A DNA stretch of 52,271 nucleotides, taken from NCBI GenBank assembly GCA_026391855.1, contig JAPLDE010000073.1, forward strand, positions 1-52,271, read 5' to 3'. The position numbers and the translations under genes are program-made. The stretch is from Bacteroidota bacterium (GTDB lineage: Bacteria > Bacteroidota > Bacteroidia > Bacteroidales > CAIXZF01). How positions within the stretch are numbered: the first letter of the stretch is position 1; each line of letters opens with the position of its first letter. Below the pieces are notes generated by a model. That model ran no database searches. It was not told where the DNA came from and worked only from the letters and a program-made list of their open reading frames with translations. This document shows positions 36,468-46,359 of the stretch, piece after piece.

Positions 36468-37943
36468 ATGCTAAATCAGCGGCTACAGCAAAAACTTCTT
36501 CAAAAACTATCGCCTCAGCAGATCCTGTTAATGAAACTGTTGCAGATCCCTACCATTTCGCTGGAACAACGGATAAAACAGGAAATCGAAGAGAATCCCG
36601 TGCTGGAAGATCTGGCTGATCCCTCTGAAACCAATACAGCAGAATCATCTGACCAGGAAACCGCTGACGATGACGAAACCCTGGAGGACACCTCTGCCAC
36701 CGATGATGAATTCGACCTGGCAGATTACCTCGATGAAGATGAGATCCCCTCTTATAAACTTCAATCTTCCAACAGCAGCGCCGATGACGACAGGCCCAGC
36801 ATGCCTTATGCCTCCTCAGAATCCTTCCAGGATTATCTCATTTCCCAGCTGGGTATGTATTCTCTGAATGAAGACCAGGAACGTATTGCCATAACGATCA
36901 TCGGAAACCTGGATGACTCAGGCTACCTGCAAAGGGAGATCTCTTCCATGGTCGATGACCTGGCTTTTGCCCAGAATGTAAGTACCGATGAAAAAGAGAT
37001 CAACAAGGTACTGGCTATTATCCAGGACCTTGATCCGCCCGGTATTGCTGCAAGGAACCTCCAGGAATGCCTGCTCATCCAACTGAAAAAAATGCCCGAT
37101 AAGATCTCTCCGGCCCGCGACCTGGCTATACAGATCATGGAAAAATACTTCCCCGAATTCACTAAAAAACACTACGATAAAATACTGAAACGGGCTAAAG
37201 TCACTGAAAACGAACTGAGAGAAGCGATGTCTATCATACTGAAACTCAACCCGAAACCAGGCGACTCTTTGAATGAATCCGGTAAGGTCAACCATTTTAT
37301 CGTCCCCGATTTCTTTATCTATAACAACGGCGGAACACTCGAACTTACCATCAACTCGCGCAATGCACCTGAGTTAAGGGTGAACCGGACTTACATGGAT
37401 ATGCTCGAAACCTATTCCGAAAGCAGGGAGAAAAGCGTTCAGCAAAAAGAAGCCGTTCAGTTTATCAAGCAAAAAATCGATTCAGCCAAATGGTTTATTG
37501 AAGCGATCAAACAACGGCAAAACACCTTGTATATCACTATGAAAGCCATCATGGAATACCAGTTGCAGTACTTTTTGACCGGTGATGAGACTAAGCTCAG
37601 ACCCATGATCCTTAAAGACATTGCCGAGGTGGTGAAGATGGATATCTCTACAGTGAGCCGGGTTGCCAACAGTAAATATGTGCAAACCCCTTACGGGACC
37701 TTCCTGCTGAAGACTTTTTTTTCCGAATCCCTGCAAACCGACAGCGGCGAAGAAGTTTCAACCCGCGAGATCAAAAAGATACTGTCTGAATGTATTGAAG
37801 CAGAAACCAAGGATAAACCCCTTACCGACGAAGAACTTACCGACATTCTCCGGAAAAAAGGATATAACATTGCCCGCAGAACGGTAGCAAAATACCGTGA
37901 ACAGCTTAACATAGCCGTTGCCAGGCTCCGGAAAGCCATCTAA
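36468..37943 (+). CDS. rpoN: RNA polymerase sigma-54 factor
   Basis: 491 residues. Region I is Gln/Leu-rich (LNQRLQQKLLQKLSPQQILL), with acidic region II at about 45-95 (TADDDETLEDTSATDDEFDL). The core-binding domain contains LDDSGYL and LDPPGIAARNLQECLLIQL, followed by the HTH and the C-terminal RpoN box-like ARRTVAKYREQLNIAVARL. Sigma-54 needs an enhancer-binding ATPase to open promoters; none is present in the window. The asnS-rpoN-PAP2-like order on one strand suggests a common transcript. Confidence 0.96.
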   Translation: MLNQRLQQKLLQKLSPQQILLMKLLQIPTISLEQRIKQEIEENPVLEDLADPSETNTAESSDQETADDDETLEDTSATDDEFDLADYLDEDEIPSYKLQSSNSSADDDRPSMPYASSESFQDYLISQLGMYSLNEDQERIAITIIGNLDDSGYLQREISSMVDDLAFAQNVSTDEKEINKVLAIIQDLDPPGIAARNLQECLLIQLKKMPDKISPARDLAIQIMEKYFPEFTKKHYDKILKRAKVTENELREAMSIILKLNPKPGDSLNESGKVNHFIVPDFFIYNNGGTLELTINSRNAPELRVNRTYMDMLETYSESREKSVQQKEAVQFIKQKIDSAKWFIEAIKQRQNTLYITMKAIMEYQLQYFLTGDETKLRPMILKDIAEVVKMDISTVSRVANSKYVQTPYGTFLLKTFFSESLQTDSGEEVSTREIKKILSECIEAETKDKPLTDEELTDILRKKGYNIARRTVAKYREQLNIAVARLRKAI

Positions 37944-37953
37944 TTCAACCTCC

Positions 37954-38565
37954 ATGGAAATCAGGCTTGCCCGTATCCTCTCCTACCTGCTTCACCCGGT
38001 GCTGCTCCCCACCTTTACCTACCTGCTTCTGCTTTATGAGGGCAGCTTTATCCCCTATATCCTGCCCGACAAGCTTAAGTGGGGTATCATCGGATTTGTC
38101 TTCCTGATCAGCGCCTTCATCCCTGTGCTGGTTAATTATATCCTGTTGCGACAGGGAATTATTAAATCAATGGAGATGGAAACCCGCCAGGAACGGCTGA
38201 TCCCTTTCCTGGTCACCGCCTTCTGCTTTTACTTAACGGCTTATATGGCCTCATCCCTGCAGATCCCCGCTGTCTTCTACCTGTTCAGCCTGGGGATCAC
38301 CATGCTGGTTCTGCTGGCCCTCTTCCTTACCCTCTATATCAAGGTCAGCATCCACATGGTTGGAATAGGAGGCATGACAGCCACCTTTCTGGGTCTTTCC
38401 ATCCACTGGAAAGTTGATATGCTATGGATCATCCTGCTGCTCTTCCTTCTGTCAGGCCTGGTCGGCTATGCCCGCCTTCGCCTGGGAACCCATAAAACTG
38501 AAGAGATCTATTCCGGCTACCTGCTGGGATTTGGTGTGATGCTGCTGCTCTTCCTCTTAATTTAA
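37954..38565 (+). CDS. PAP2-like integral membrane protein
   Basis: 203 residues from ATG 37954, 10 bp after the rpoN stop; the open frame extends upstream into rpoN, so this start is preferred. Six hydrophobic segments are evident. Candidate PAP2-phosphatase residues are the loop SIHMVGIGG (in place of PSGH) and ARLRLGTHKTEEIYSGYLLG (R-x5-H-x3-E in place of SR-x5-H-x3-D). The usual KX6RP motif may correspond to METRQERLIP. Either a divergent lipid-phosphate phosphatase or a relative without that activity. The 3' end overlaps the convergent barrel gene by 9 bp. Confidence 0.65.
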   Translation: MEIRLARILSYLLHPVLLPTFTYLLLLYEGSFIPYILPDKLKWGIIGFVFLISAFIPVLVNYILLRQGIIKSMEMETRQERLIPFLVTAFCFYLTAYMASSLQIPAVFYLFSLGITMLVLLALFLTLYIKVSIHMVGIGGMTATFLGLSIHWKVDMLWIILLLFLLSGLVGYARLRLGTHKTEEIYSGYLLGFGVMLLLFLLI

Positions 38566-39267
38566 AAACAAAGGACGCAGGCTGATCCCTATAGATATAG
38601 GCGACAATTCAGGCCCCTGGTCCTTCTTGAAAAGATTTGTCAGCGAATAATAACCATATAACTCCATCCGCTTATACCCTATCCTGGCCGTCAGTCCATA
38701 TCTCCACTTTTCCATGTTCCGCAGATCTTTCGTCTTTTCCTTGATTTTTATCCCGGCACCGTCAAGATCATCACCCTTGTACTTCGAAAGACTGCTGAGC
38801 ACAAACCCGAATTTCATACCCAGTCCCAGCCTGAATCCCGACTGAGCCTCATACCTGAACTCAAATGGAAAATCCCAATAAGTGACGGAGATCTTACTCT
38901 TCTTGTAGTTAAGGCTGTTCCCGGCGGTATCCTTTATGCTGTTAATCTTGACAAACTGGTAGTTCCGGTTAGAATCAAGCTTCAAAATTGCATCACTATA
39001 CAGGTTGTGCGTTCCTATCCCGGTTCCAATGGCAAAGATCAGCGGACTGTTCTCTACGGCAATATTATACATGGCGTATACATCTGCCCCCTGGTTTAAA
39101 AACCTGGGCTTCATATTGGTAAATGAACCCTGCCAGAAATCATTATACAAGGTGATCACGGTGGCAAACTTCTTGGGCAGTACCTTTTCGGTTTTGCCTG
39201 CCTCCTGCGTAAAACCCGCGGTCAGCATCATGACCATCGCCAGAATAAAGAAAGTCCTTTTCATCAA
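38557..39267 (-). CDS. Outer-membrane beta-barrel protein
   Basis: 236 residues with signal peptide (MMKRTFFILAMVMMLTAGFTQ). The mature part is a run of amphipathic beta strands (LIFAIGTGIGTHNLYS, KISVTYWDFPFEFRYE, GFRLGLGMKFGFVLSSL, LYGYYSLTNLF) ending ISIGISLRPLFLN, typical of PorT-like / OMP beta-barrel domains of Bacteroidota. Function unknown. It lies 96 bp downstream of the paralogue pair on the same strand and may share their transcript. Confidence 0.8.
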   Translation of the reverse strand: MMKRTFFILAMVMMLTAGFTQEAGKTEKVLPKKFATVITLYNDFWQGSFTNMKPRFLNQGADVYAMYNIAVENSPLIFAIGTGIGTHNLYSDAILKLDSNRNYQFVKINSIKDTAGNSLNYKKSKISVTYWDFPFEFRYEAQSGFRLGLGMKFGFVLSSLSKYKGDDLDGAGIKIKEKTKDLRNMEKWRYGLTARIGYKRMELYGYYSLTNLFKKDQGPELSPISIGISLRPLFLN

Positions 39268-39321
39268 TTTTTATTTTATTTCACCACAAAGGTACAAAAC
39301 CAATAATACACTCCCATTTAT

Positions 39322-39366
39322 CCTTCACAACCCCCGTAACCTTCATAACCTCCATAACCCTCATCA
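39322..39366. repeat. 9-bp tandem repeats CCTYCATAA
   Basis: Five units (CCTTCACAA, CCCCCGTAA, CCTTCATAA, CCTCCATAA, CCCTCATCA) in exact 9-bp register. The stop codon (minus strand, 39364-39366) of the 779-aa gene is inside the last unit. Confidence 0.88.
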
Positions 39367-41703
39367 CTTAATAAACACCTTCCGTATCTCCTCCTCCGTC
39401 ATCAGGTTCTCCAGTTGTTTCGTCAGCCATTCGGTATCATCCTTCGCATAATCGTTGATCGTCTTTAACAGATGAAGAAGGTCTTTCCCCCTTTCCGTGC
39501 ATACCTCAACATCCTTACCATGGATATACTTATCATTGTCCTGATCAATGACCCTCGTCGCCTTCCTGAAAATGATACGCTTGCTTTTATCATCACCAAA
39601 TAATTCATTAAAACGCTTGATTTCGGCTTGTATTTCCTCCAGTTGCTTTTTAAGCGCCGGATATTGGGAATTTAACAAGTTGAGCTTTTCAAGTATCTCT
39701 CTGTCAGTCTGTAACATCATCTGTACATTGGGAGCAGCCGATAAATCATTCATTTTGTCGCGAAGAACGAGTATTTTTTCTTTAAAAATTATATCAAAAT
39801 CAACCCTGTATTGCTTTCTTACAATAGGGTAAAGGTTGTTCATCAGCGTATCTAATTTTACCAGAGTATCAAAACTGATTCTGATAAATCCCAGTTCCTC
39901 AAGCATTGACCGGCCCAGTTGTATCCTGGCCTCCAACATGTCTAAAGATTTATAAGTTGTGAAAGACTTCCGGATTTCCGTTATCTCATAATCTTTGATA
40001 TTTGAAAATTTCTTCCAGTATAGGTTCATATTCAGCTTAAGCAGGGAATCCGTCATTACTAACTGTTTCTGTAATTCTTCATACTGATCATTCAGCTTCT
40101 TCAGCCACCGATACACCTCTTTCCCCTTTTTCAGTTTTGAAGAAATCGTAACGGCGCTTTTATAATCATCGTAAATGAATTCCTTTGGTTCGATCTCCGC
40201 GACGTATATCTTCCTGTAGTTTTCTTTGTACTTGTTTTTCACCATAACAAGCATGGTCTGCGTTTCAATCCCGTACCATTTCAGGGTGTCGATACTGGCA
40301 CTCAGATAACTGACTTTTTCAATGAGGTCTTTTCCCTGGATAATCCTGTTGCCGAGGTTATTCTCTGATTGGTACTCAGTGACTTTCTTTTCAAGCGGGT
40401 CCAGCTCTTTAAAATAAATGTTCGGCTGCTGGTTCTTATAATAATCGATAACAGGAGGATATTTATCTTTGAAGAACGATGACTGTGAGGCAAGTGTCTC
40501 ATAATCAACCCCTAACCCCTTCAGCTTCTTCACCAGGACTTCCGCAGCCTTAAATTTAGCCTCCAGGTTGGTAAGCGAATCATACTGTGAGTAAAGACCT
40601 TTCACCTGATTCATCTCTTTGGGGAACTTCGACGGGAAGGTCTCATTGTATTTCCCGGTAACACGGTCAAAGTCCTGCTTCACCAGGCTGTCCCGGCTTG
40701 CAAGTTCCCCGAAACGGGCGATGAATGGGGCTGCATTCTTATGGATGGTCCGTCCGGTTAGCAATTTCTGGTCAAGGGCGTTTTGGGTTTCGTAATAGGC
40801 TGATATACTGTCGAGTATCGGAATAATCCTTTTCTTGTACAGGACCTGGAAGCGGGAATTGCCGCTGTAATGATCGGTCAGGAATTGCTGGTCCTTTTTT
40901 AGTAAGTTGTCTGTTAAAGCCAGCTCATCCAGCAGGCTTTCCATCTTACTGATCTTCCCGATGAGTAAAAACCCCCTGTAATACCCGTCTTCAACCGAAT
41001 CACCGGCAAAATACGCTGAGATCCCGCCGGAAAGATCGGCCATGTCACCCTGCAGCCCTTTTGTAGTAATGGATGCGTATTTACTATTGATTTTCTCCTG
41101 AAAACGGGAAATCCTTTTTTCATTTTCCCTTAAAACCGGAAAATCCGCGATCAGAGTGGCTACTTTGTACAGGTAATAATCACCCTGAGCAAGGAGAGAT
41201 TCAATTTTTTCTCCATTGAGATAAACCCTTTTAATGTTCTGGTCATGCCTTGTTAAATACCTCGCCGTCAGACTGTCACCTTCAGTTTTCATCCGGAAAA
41301 GGAGACGATTCAGCGAATCGGTCACCGGCTGGCTGAAAGGAAGGCTCCTGATTTTCTCGACATTGTTAAGATACCTCCTCTCGCATAGCAGGTAGTTGAA
41401 CTTCGTGTTATAGTCGTAAGAAAATTGGAGAATGAGTTGTTCCCCGGTCTCCTTATACTGGCCGATCAGCCTGATCAATCCGTTTTCGTCCCTCTGGTAA
41501 CCAGCTTCTTCCAATATCAACCCTTCACGGCTGAATAAGCGGTACAACCCCTGTTTAGATGCGGTATCCCCGCCCATGGCAGAAAAAGATTCCCTTGGAA
41601 TAGTATTTGCCCCCGGATCATAGTAGGTGTTGACCTTCACCACCTGGGTCAATGCCTGCAAGTGTAACAAAGTCAGCAACAAAAACAGCACATTTCCCTT
41701 CAT
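39364..41703 (-). CDS. Large secreted helical-repeat protein, paralogue of the upstream gene (779 aa)
   Basis: Signal peptide (MKGNVLFLLLTLLHLQALTQ), then a conserved head: VNTYYDPGANTIPRESF and GLYRLFSREGLILEEAGYQ, which resembles MORN/YwqK-like strands (GLIRLIGQYKETGEQL). From about residue 90 to the end it is almost entirely predicted alpha-helical, with diverged units of about 70 residues. Each unit starts with a Y-rich helix (KYKENYRKIYVAEIEP, LYWKKFSNIKDYEITEI, LYPIVRKQYRVDFDIIF) and then LxxRIxxGxxLxxxL and IDTL. Close relative of the 41735-44101 product over the full length, including the end (TEWLTKQLENLMTEEEIRKVFIK). No family recognised. Periplasmic or outer-membrane-associated by inference. 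Confidence 0.8.
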   Translation of the reverse strand: MKGNVLFLLLTLLHLQALTQVVKVNTYYDPGANTIPRESFSAMGGDTASKQGLYRLFSREGLILEEAGYQRDENGLIRLIGQYKETGEQLILQFSYDYNTKFNYLLCERRYLNNVEKIRSLPFSQPVTDSLNRLLFRMKTEGDSLTARYLTRHDQNIKRVYLNGEKIESLLAQGDYYLYKVATLIADFPVLRENEKRISRFQEKINSKYASITTKGLQGDMADLSGGISAYFAGDSVEDGYYRGFLLIGKISKMESLLDELALTDNLLKKDQQFLTDHYSGNSRFQVLYKKRIIPILDSISAYYETQNALDQKLLTGRTIHKNAAPFIARFGELASRDSLVKQDFDRVTGKYNETFPSKFPKEMNQVKGLYSQYDSLTNLEAKFKAAEVLVKKLKGLGVDYETLASQSSFFKDKYPPVIDYYKNQQPNIYFKELDPLEKKVTEYQSENNLGNRIIQGKDLIEKVSYLSASIDTLKWYGIETQTMLVMVKNKYKENYRKIYVAEIEPKEFIYDDYKSAVTISSKLKKGKEVYRWLKKLNDQYEELQKQLVMTDSLLKLNMNLYWKKFSNIKDYEITEIRKSFTTYKSLDMLEARIQLGRSMLEELGFIRISFDTLVKLDTLMNNLYPIVRKQYRVDFDIIFKEKILVLRDKMNDLSAAPNVQMMLQTDREILEKLNLLNSQYPALKKQLEEIQAEIKRFNELFGDDKSKRIIFRKATRVIDQDNDKYIHGKDVEVCTERGKDLLHLLKTINDYAKDDTEWLTKQLENLMTEEEIRKVFIK

Positions 41704-41734
41704 AACATCTTAACCTCCATAACCCTCATAACCT
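41700..41734. repeat. 9-bp tandem repeats between the two paralogues
   Basis: Units of the CCTCCATAA type fill the 31-bp gap. The start codon of the downstream gene (minus strand, 41703-41701) lies in a TTATGAAGG unit, so the repeat itself supplies the ATG. Confidence 0.8.
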
Positions 41735-44101
41735 TTATCTTATAAACACACGTTTAATTTCCTCCGGCTCAGAAACTTCATTGAGCTTTTTTACCAGATA
41801 GTCTGTATCAATATCCAGGTAGGTATTCATCGTTTTAATCAGGGAAAGAAGCTCCTTGCCTTTTGCCGTAACCAAAACCACCGACCTTTCCTGTTTATAA
41901 TTCATATAAATATAATCAACCGCTTTCGTTCCTTTCTTAAAGATGACCTTTTTCTTTTTATTATTACTAAAATTGTTTTTAAATGTCTGATAATCAGCCA
42001 AAATCTCTTCCTGTTGAGTTTTAATTTCAGGATATTCAGCAAGATAAACCCTGAGTTTGCCATCTATCTCTTTTCCCAGCTGAACCATCTTTTTTACATT
42101 GGTCATCTCACTTAAACTGGCTGTCTGCAGCCCGATAGCAGTTAAATCTGATTCGTAAATTCCGGGAAAATCCTCCTTGTAAAGCTTCATGACGAGCGGC
42201 AGCATTCTTTTGATGGCTGTATCCTGCCTCACCAGGGTATCGAAGCAGCTTACAATATACTGTAGCTGGTTGATAATATATTGCCCGGTGTTCAGGCGGG
42301 GATCGATCCGGGTGAGGTCACGGTACCTGGCAAAGGAATTCTCAAGCATCTGGATCTCATTTTTCCTGATATTGGTAAAGTCATTACTGTAAGTTTGATT
42401 GCCCTTCTCAAGCAACTGGGAAATAGTAAGGTTTTGGGTCTGAAGCTCTTCAAACTGGCTGTCCTGCTTACTCAGCAAATAAAGAAATTCCTGTCCCCTG
42501 TTCAGTTTTACCACTGTTTTACCACTGTTCCGGTAATCATTCAGCTTGTTTTCATCGGTCATGATCTCATCCAGATAAATCCCTTTGAAGCTGTTGCGAT
42601 ATTTTGTCTGCACCCACCGGTACCTGGTTTCCACCAGGGTATCGTATTTAGTAATGGAATCAATGGTGTTCCTAAGGAACTTTATCTTTTTTTTAATCTC
42701 TTCTCCCTGCTCAATACGGGTACCCAGGTCTTTCTCGTTTTGCAGATTCAGGATCATGCCCTCAAGAGGGACTATTTCTCCGGCATAAATGGCCTGTTGG
42801 TTACTTTGATAATAGTCAGTTATAATTTTAAACCTATCCTTGAAATACTTGGATTGAACTTCAAGTTCCTTAAAATCAGCATTTAATTTATTAATTCTTT
42901 CCAATATACTATCTGCAAAAAACCTCTTCTTAAAGATATAGTTGATGGTGTCGTATGTCGCTGTAAGATAAGCAATATCGGCAAAATCCTTTGTAAATTT
43001 TCCCGGATAGACACTGTCGAATATCTTCTGAAGTCGCCGGGGCTCAAATAAAACGAGTGAATCCTTAAGCTTCATTTCAGGATAAAAGTTAATGTAAGGA
43101 GAAATATTACGGTTCAATTTAATACCCATTTCCATTTTTAATCCAATGTAATCCGTCTTCTCATAATACCAGGTAATACTGTCGACCAGAGGAAGGATCC
43201 ATTTTTGATAGATGGCGCTGAACCGGGGATTCACCCGAAAAGTATCCACCAGGAACTTTTTGTTTTTTCTGATCGCCTGGTCGGTTTCAGCAGCATCTCC
43301 CAGTATGGGCTCCTTCTCTTTTAATTCGCGCTTTAATTGGTTCCCATAGGTAAAGAGATATTCAATGGAATCGGTATGAAAGTAAGTTTTTATCTCCGCG
43401 GCCATGGATTGGAACACTTTAATATAGGTAACCGACCCTCCTTTCTTTATTTTATCCTCTATTTTCCTGGCTTTCAGCCCGATCTGCCTGTTGTTTTCTC
43501 TGATAGAAGGGTAATTCTCAGTCAGCGAGTAAAGCTTGTATATCAGGAAATCCCTGTATTGGGAAGAGACTTCCCTTGTTTCCCCCTTTATTACAGCCAA
43601 CTCTCCGGTAAGATCATTCTTCCTGATGTAATTTGATAACAAACTGTCATCCTGCACATTATACCTTTTCAGGGCGTTTTGCAACGAATCATAGGCCAGT
43701 TGATAAAAAGCCGGTCCCTTCACGCGGTCAATAACTTTATGCTGGTTCCTTTCAATCTCTAATGAATTGAACCTCATATTTTTATAGTTGAACTTTATCA
43801 GCAGATAATCACCATTAGCCTTATAGTAACCAACCAACTTCAGCAGTCCGTCACTCGAACGTATCATCCTTTTTCCGACAGGTAAACCCTCAAAGTAAGA
43901 ACTTTCCTCCAACACCATACCCTCCTGGCTATATAATCGGTACTGACCGTTCCTGATACTGGGGTCAAGTTTAAAGGCAGTATATCTTTCTCTGGGGATC
44001 AGGTCCGTTCCCGGGTCATAATAGGTCGTTACATTGATATATTGGGCCCTGGAAAACAGGGAGGTCAGTACCAGTAAGATGAGGGTGGAATAACGTTTCA
44101 T
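41735..44101 (-). CDS. Large secreted helical-repeat protein, paralogue of the downstream gene (788 aa)
   Basis: Signal peptide (MKRYSTLILLVLTSLFSRAQ), then the same head as its partner (VTTYYDPGTDLIPRERY and GQYRLYSQEGMVLEESSYF, GLLKLVGYYKANGDYLLIKF). The long helical part has about 70-residue units (KYRNSFKGIYLDEIMTD, QTYSNDFTNIRKNEIQ, VMKLYKEDFPGIYESDL), each followed by a turn and LNxGQxxxxxL-type helices. The C-terminus KLNEVSEPEEIKRVFIR matches the partner's end. First gene of a probable minus-strand operon with the 779-aa gene and perhaps the barrel gene at 38557. No enzymatic motif seen; likely a structural or adhesive envelope protein. Confidence 0.8.
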   Translation of the reverse strand: MKRYSTLILLVLTSLFSRAQYINVTTYYDPGTDLIPRERYTAFKLDPSIRNGQYRLYSQEGMVLEESSYFEGLPVGKRMIRSSDGLLKLVGYYKANGDYLLIKFNYKNMRFNSLEIERNQHKVIDRVKGPAFYQLAYDSLQNALKRYNVQDDSLLSNYIRKNDLTGELAVIKGETREVSSQYRDFLIYKLYSLTENYPSIRENNRQIGLKARKIEDKIKKGGSVTYIKVFQSMAAEIKTYFHTDSIEYLFTYGNQLKRELKEKEPILGDAAETDQAIRKNKKFLVDTFRVNPRFSAIYQKWILPLVDSITWYYEKTDYIGLKMEMGIKLNRNISPYINFYPEMKLKDSLVLFEPRRLQKIFDSVYPGKFTKDFADIAYLTATYDTINYIFKKRFFADSILERINKLNADFKELEVQSKYFKDRFKIITDYYQSNQQAIYAGEIVPLEGMILNLQNEKDLGTRIEQGEEIKKKIKFLRNTIDSITKYDTLVETRYRWVQTKYRNSFKGIYLDEIMTDENKLNDYRNSGKTVVKLNRGQEFLYLLSKQDSQFEELQTQNLTISQLLEKGNQTYSNDFTNIRKNEIQMLENSFARYRDLTRIDPRLNTGQYIINQLQYIVSCFDTLVRQDTAIKRMLPLVMKLYKEDFPGIYESDLTAIGLQTASLSEMTNVKKMVQLGKEIDGKLRVYLAEYPEIKTQQEEILADYQTFKNNFSNNKKKKVIFKKGTKAVDYIYMNYKQERSVVLVTAKGKELLSLIKTMNTYLDIDTDYLVKKLNEVSEPEEIKRVFIR

Positions 44102-44229
44102 CCGCTGTTTATTTAGCCATGGAATTTAGAAAAAAAATCTTTCCATAACCAGGTAGGCCAATAATCTTTATAAACAGGCCGGGTAAATAGTTATAAACCG
44201 TAATATTGAAAATGATCCTGCCGGGCAGG

Positions 44230-45606
44230 CTAACGCGCAATTACCAATCTCCTGGTTTGCAGGTACTTCTGCTCGCCATTGCTATAAAACATCTGGTAAA
44301 AATAGACCCCGGCATCCAGGTCCCGGCCGTTGATCCCAAGGGTGTAAGTACCGGCATCCTGATAGCTTTCCTGCAGGACTTTCAGTTGCTTGCCAAGCAT
44401 ATCCCGCAATACGAGGCTGACATTCCCGGCTTGCGGTATGGTGTAAGAAATCCGGGTGAAATCGTTGAACGGGTTGGGAATATTCTGGCTCAGGCTGAAG
44501 CCCTCATGGCTGTCAACCAGCACTGGTATCGTCAGGGTCTTGTTCAGGATGACATTCCCGCCAAAATCAGCCAGGTTGCTTTCAGGGTTAATGGTAAATC
44601 CCAGCTCTGAAGCAGAGGTATTTACTGGTTGTTTTAAGCGGACTTTCAGGGTCAGTATGCGGTCGTTCTCCTGCATCATCCTGGGTTGCAGTGAATACCA
44701 GGCTATCCTGAGCTCGCCGTTGACAGCGTGATAAACAAGATTTGAATTATCATAGGCAGCCTCAGCCCCGGCAATTTCAAGTCGCTGTTCAGGATAATCA
44801 AGAACCAGCGACAAGGCAGCGTGATCCATTAATTGACCGGAACTTATGGGTACATCAAAAACCTGGTCGGTAGTCAGTAGCTGTATTCCCCTGTTCTCCA
44901 GGAATATGGTCGGTTCAGGCTTGGTGTTGGGCGGATTATAGGAACCATCAACATCTCCAACACATATTCCTTTGAAGTTGTCGATCAGATCTCCACTGCC
45001 GTCAACAACCACGGTATGGTGTTCGAAAACCCAGTTTCCCAGGTTAAAACTGGTCTGCAACCCAACAAATCTTTTCATATCCTGCAACGCATCAACGGCA
45101 TTGATATAACCCGATGCATCCACATCGGCTGCAACCAGCCTGATACCCGTCAGTAAAGAGATCGCGGCAAAATGCTTCATGATCAGCAGGGCATCCGTGG
45201 CATTGACCCCTCCCCAGGGCTTGGTGGTGGTGGCATTGATAGTATAAGTGCCATTCTGCAGATTGTTGATAAGATAATCCCCGTTGCTGGCCGTGGTGGT
45301 TTGCTGTACAACGGTATTTCCCTGCATAAGCCTGACCAAACAGTTGTTCAGCGGGGTAGAAGCGTTATTATTGTAGGTCAGTTTTCCCATGAGATGGCGC
45401 AACGCATCCGGCTGCTGGAAACCCTGGGTCAGCACAATAGTGGATCCGTAAAAAGTCTCAATAACAGTTTCTCCAAGCGTCCAGCTCTGGGTGATGTTGG
45501 TGCCCTCAAAATATCCCCCGGCACTGGCTGTCACCCAAGGAGATACTGATTGACAATAGGCTGATAAACAGAACAATACAAATAATATTGTAAATAGCTT
45601 CTTCAT
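44230..45606 (-). CDS. T9SS-exported protein with dockerin-like and cohesin-like domains
   Basis: 458 residues. Signal peptide (MKKLFTILFVLFCLSAYCQ); a short domain with ITQSWTLGETVIETF and VLTQGFQQP (a common start of T9SS cargo); a carboxypeptidase-regulatory-like beta domain; a dockerin-like pair (GGVNATDALLIMKHF, then DVDASGYINAVDALQDMKRF with D-x-D-x-S-G-x-I-N-x-x-D-A-L calcium loop); a CVGDVDGSY motif; a cohesin-like beta domain (LSLVLDYPEQRLEI, LRIAWYSLQPRM); and a T9SS type A sorting domain (NIPNPFNDFTRISYTIP to QTRRLVIAR). No catalytic domain. Secreted or surface-anchored. Homologous module in the genes at 1-4278 and 47688-49865. Confidence 0.86.
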   Translation of the reverse strand: MKKLFTILFVLFCLSAYCQSVSPWVTASAGGYFEGTNITQSWTLGETVIETFYGSTIVLTQGFQQPDALRHLMGKLTYNNNASTPLNNCLVRLMQGNTVVQQTTTASNGDYLINNLQNGTYTINATTTKPWGGVNATDALLIMKHFAAISLLTGIRLVAADVDASGYINAVDALQDMKRFVGLQTSFNLGNWVFEHHTVVVDGSGDLIDNFKGICVGDVDGSYNPPNTKPEPTIFLENRGIQLLTTDQVFDVPISSGQLMDHAALSLVLDYPEQRLEIAGAEAAYDNSNLVYHAVNGELRIAWYSLQPRMMQENDRILTLKVRLKQPVNTSASELGFTINPESNLADFGGNVILNKTLTIPVLVDSHEGFSLSQNIPNPFNDFTRISYTIPQAGNVSLVLRDMLGKQLKVLQESYQDAGTYTLGINGRDLDAGVYFYQMFYSNGEQKYLQTRRLVIAR

Positions 45607-45688
45607 GCTTATGGGTATTTTAATAATTTCAATGTAAAATTATCAATTTACCTTATAAAAACAAGATAATTGTTAAAAATCCTTATAA

Positions 45689-46246
45689 TCACTTCAACTC
45701 GTCTGACCCGAAAGGTGTGACAAAATCAAACGACCAGGTGTACCGCTGGTTCTTTTTCAGTGATGCCCTCCCGGTTATTGGTATTGATCCCTGTGCATAC
45801 GCTTTGTAATGGAAAGTGCCGGGGTTTAAAGTCATCGTTTTATGGTTCTTCGGAAGAATGGAAATGACTTCTGTATTCAATCTCAACTTCAGTACCTTGT
45901 CTGTGTTGTTGATAATATCAAGCTCAGGATTCACTGAACTGATCTCTCCCGTTGCCTTCAACGTCCCTTTGTCGCCTCCCCTGATCTTCTTCCCTACTTT
46001 GATAAAATCCTTGTGGATGTATCCTTCCTCACCGGTGGCAATTTCAATGATATTGTAATAATCCATTTCCGTGGTCCGGGAAAGGATACAAACGGCTGTA
46101 CTCTCCGGCAAAGTCTTGATAACAGGCGTTTTATCACCCGCGGTCTCATGGAACTTAACTTCTTTGGTCGTACGACCCAAATACGATTGACTCATGACTG
46201 TCATAGACACAAGGGCAAAAACCAGAAGCACAACTAACTTTTTCAT
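45689..46246 (-). CDS. Secreted protein with bacterial SH3-like domain
   Basis: 185 residues with signal peptide (MKKLVVLLVFALVSMTVMSQ). Residues about 25-85 form an SH3b-type domain (KFHETAGDKTPVIKTLPES, MDYYNIIEIATGEEGYIHKDFI). The rest is a beta domain (LNIN-type strands, GTFHYKAYAQGSIPITGRAS). SH3b domains often bind cell-wall or peptide ligands; nothing more specific can be said. Divergent from the BMP-family gene. Confidence 0.78.
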   Translation of the reverse strand: MKKLVVLLVFALVSMTVMSQSYLGRTTKEVKFHETAGDKTPVIKTLPESTAVCILSRTTEMDYYNIIEIATGEEGYIHKDFIKVGKKIRGGDKGTLKATGEISSVNPELDIINNTDKVLKLRLNTEVISILPKNHKTMTLNPGTFHYKAYAQGSIPITGRASLKKNQRYTWSFDFVTPFGSDELK

Positions 46247-46359
46247 TGTATTAATGTATTAAATATGAACACCTTTGCTTTTTTTATGCAAATGGTATAT
46301 ATATTAAACACACAATATGCTTCTATTGTTTCCGGGAAGTTGGTTTTCAGGAATAGTCC

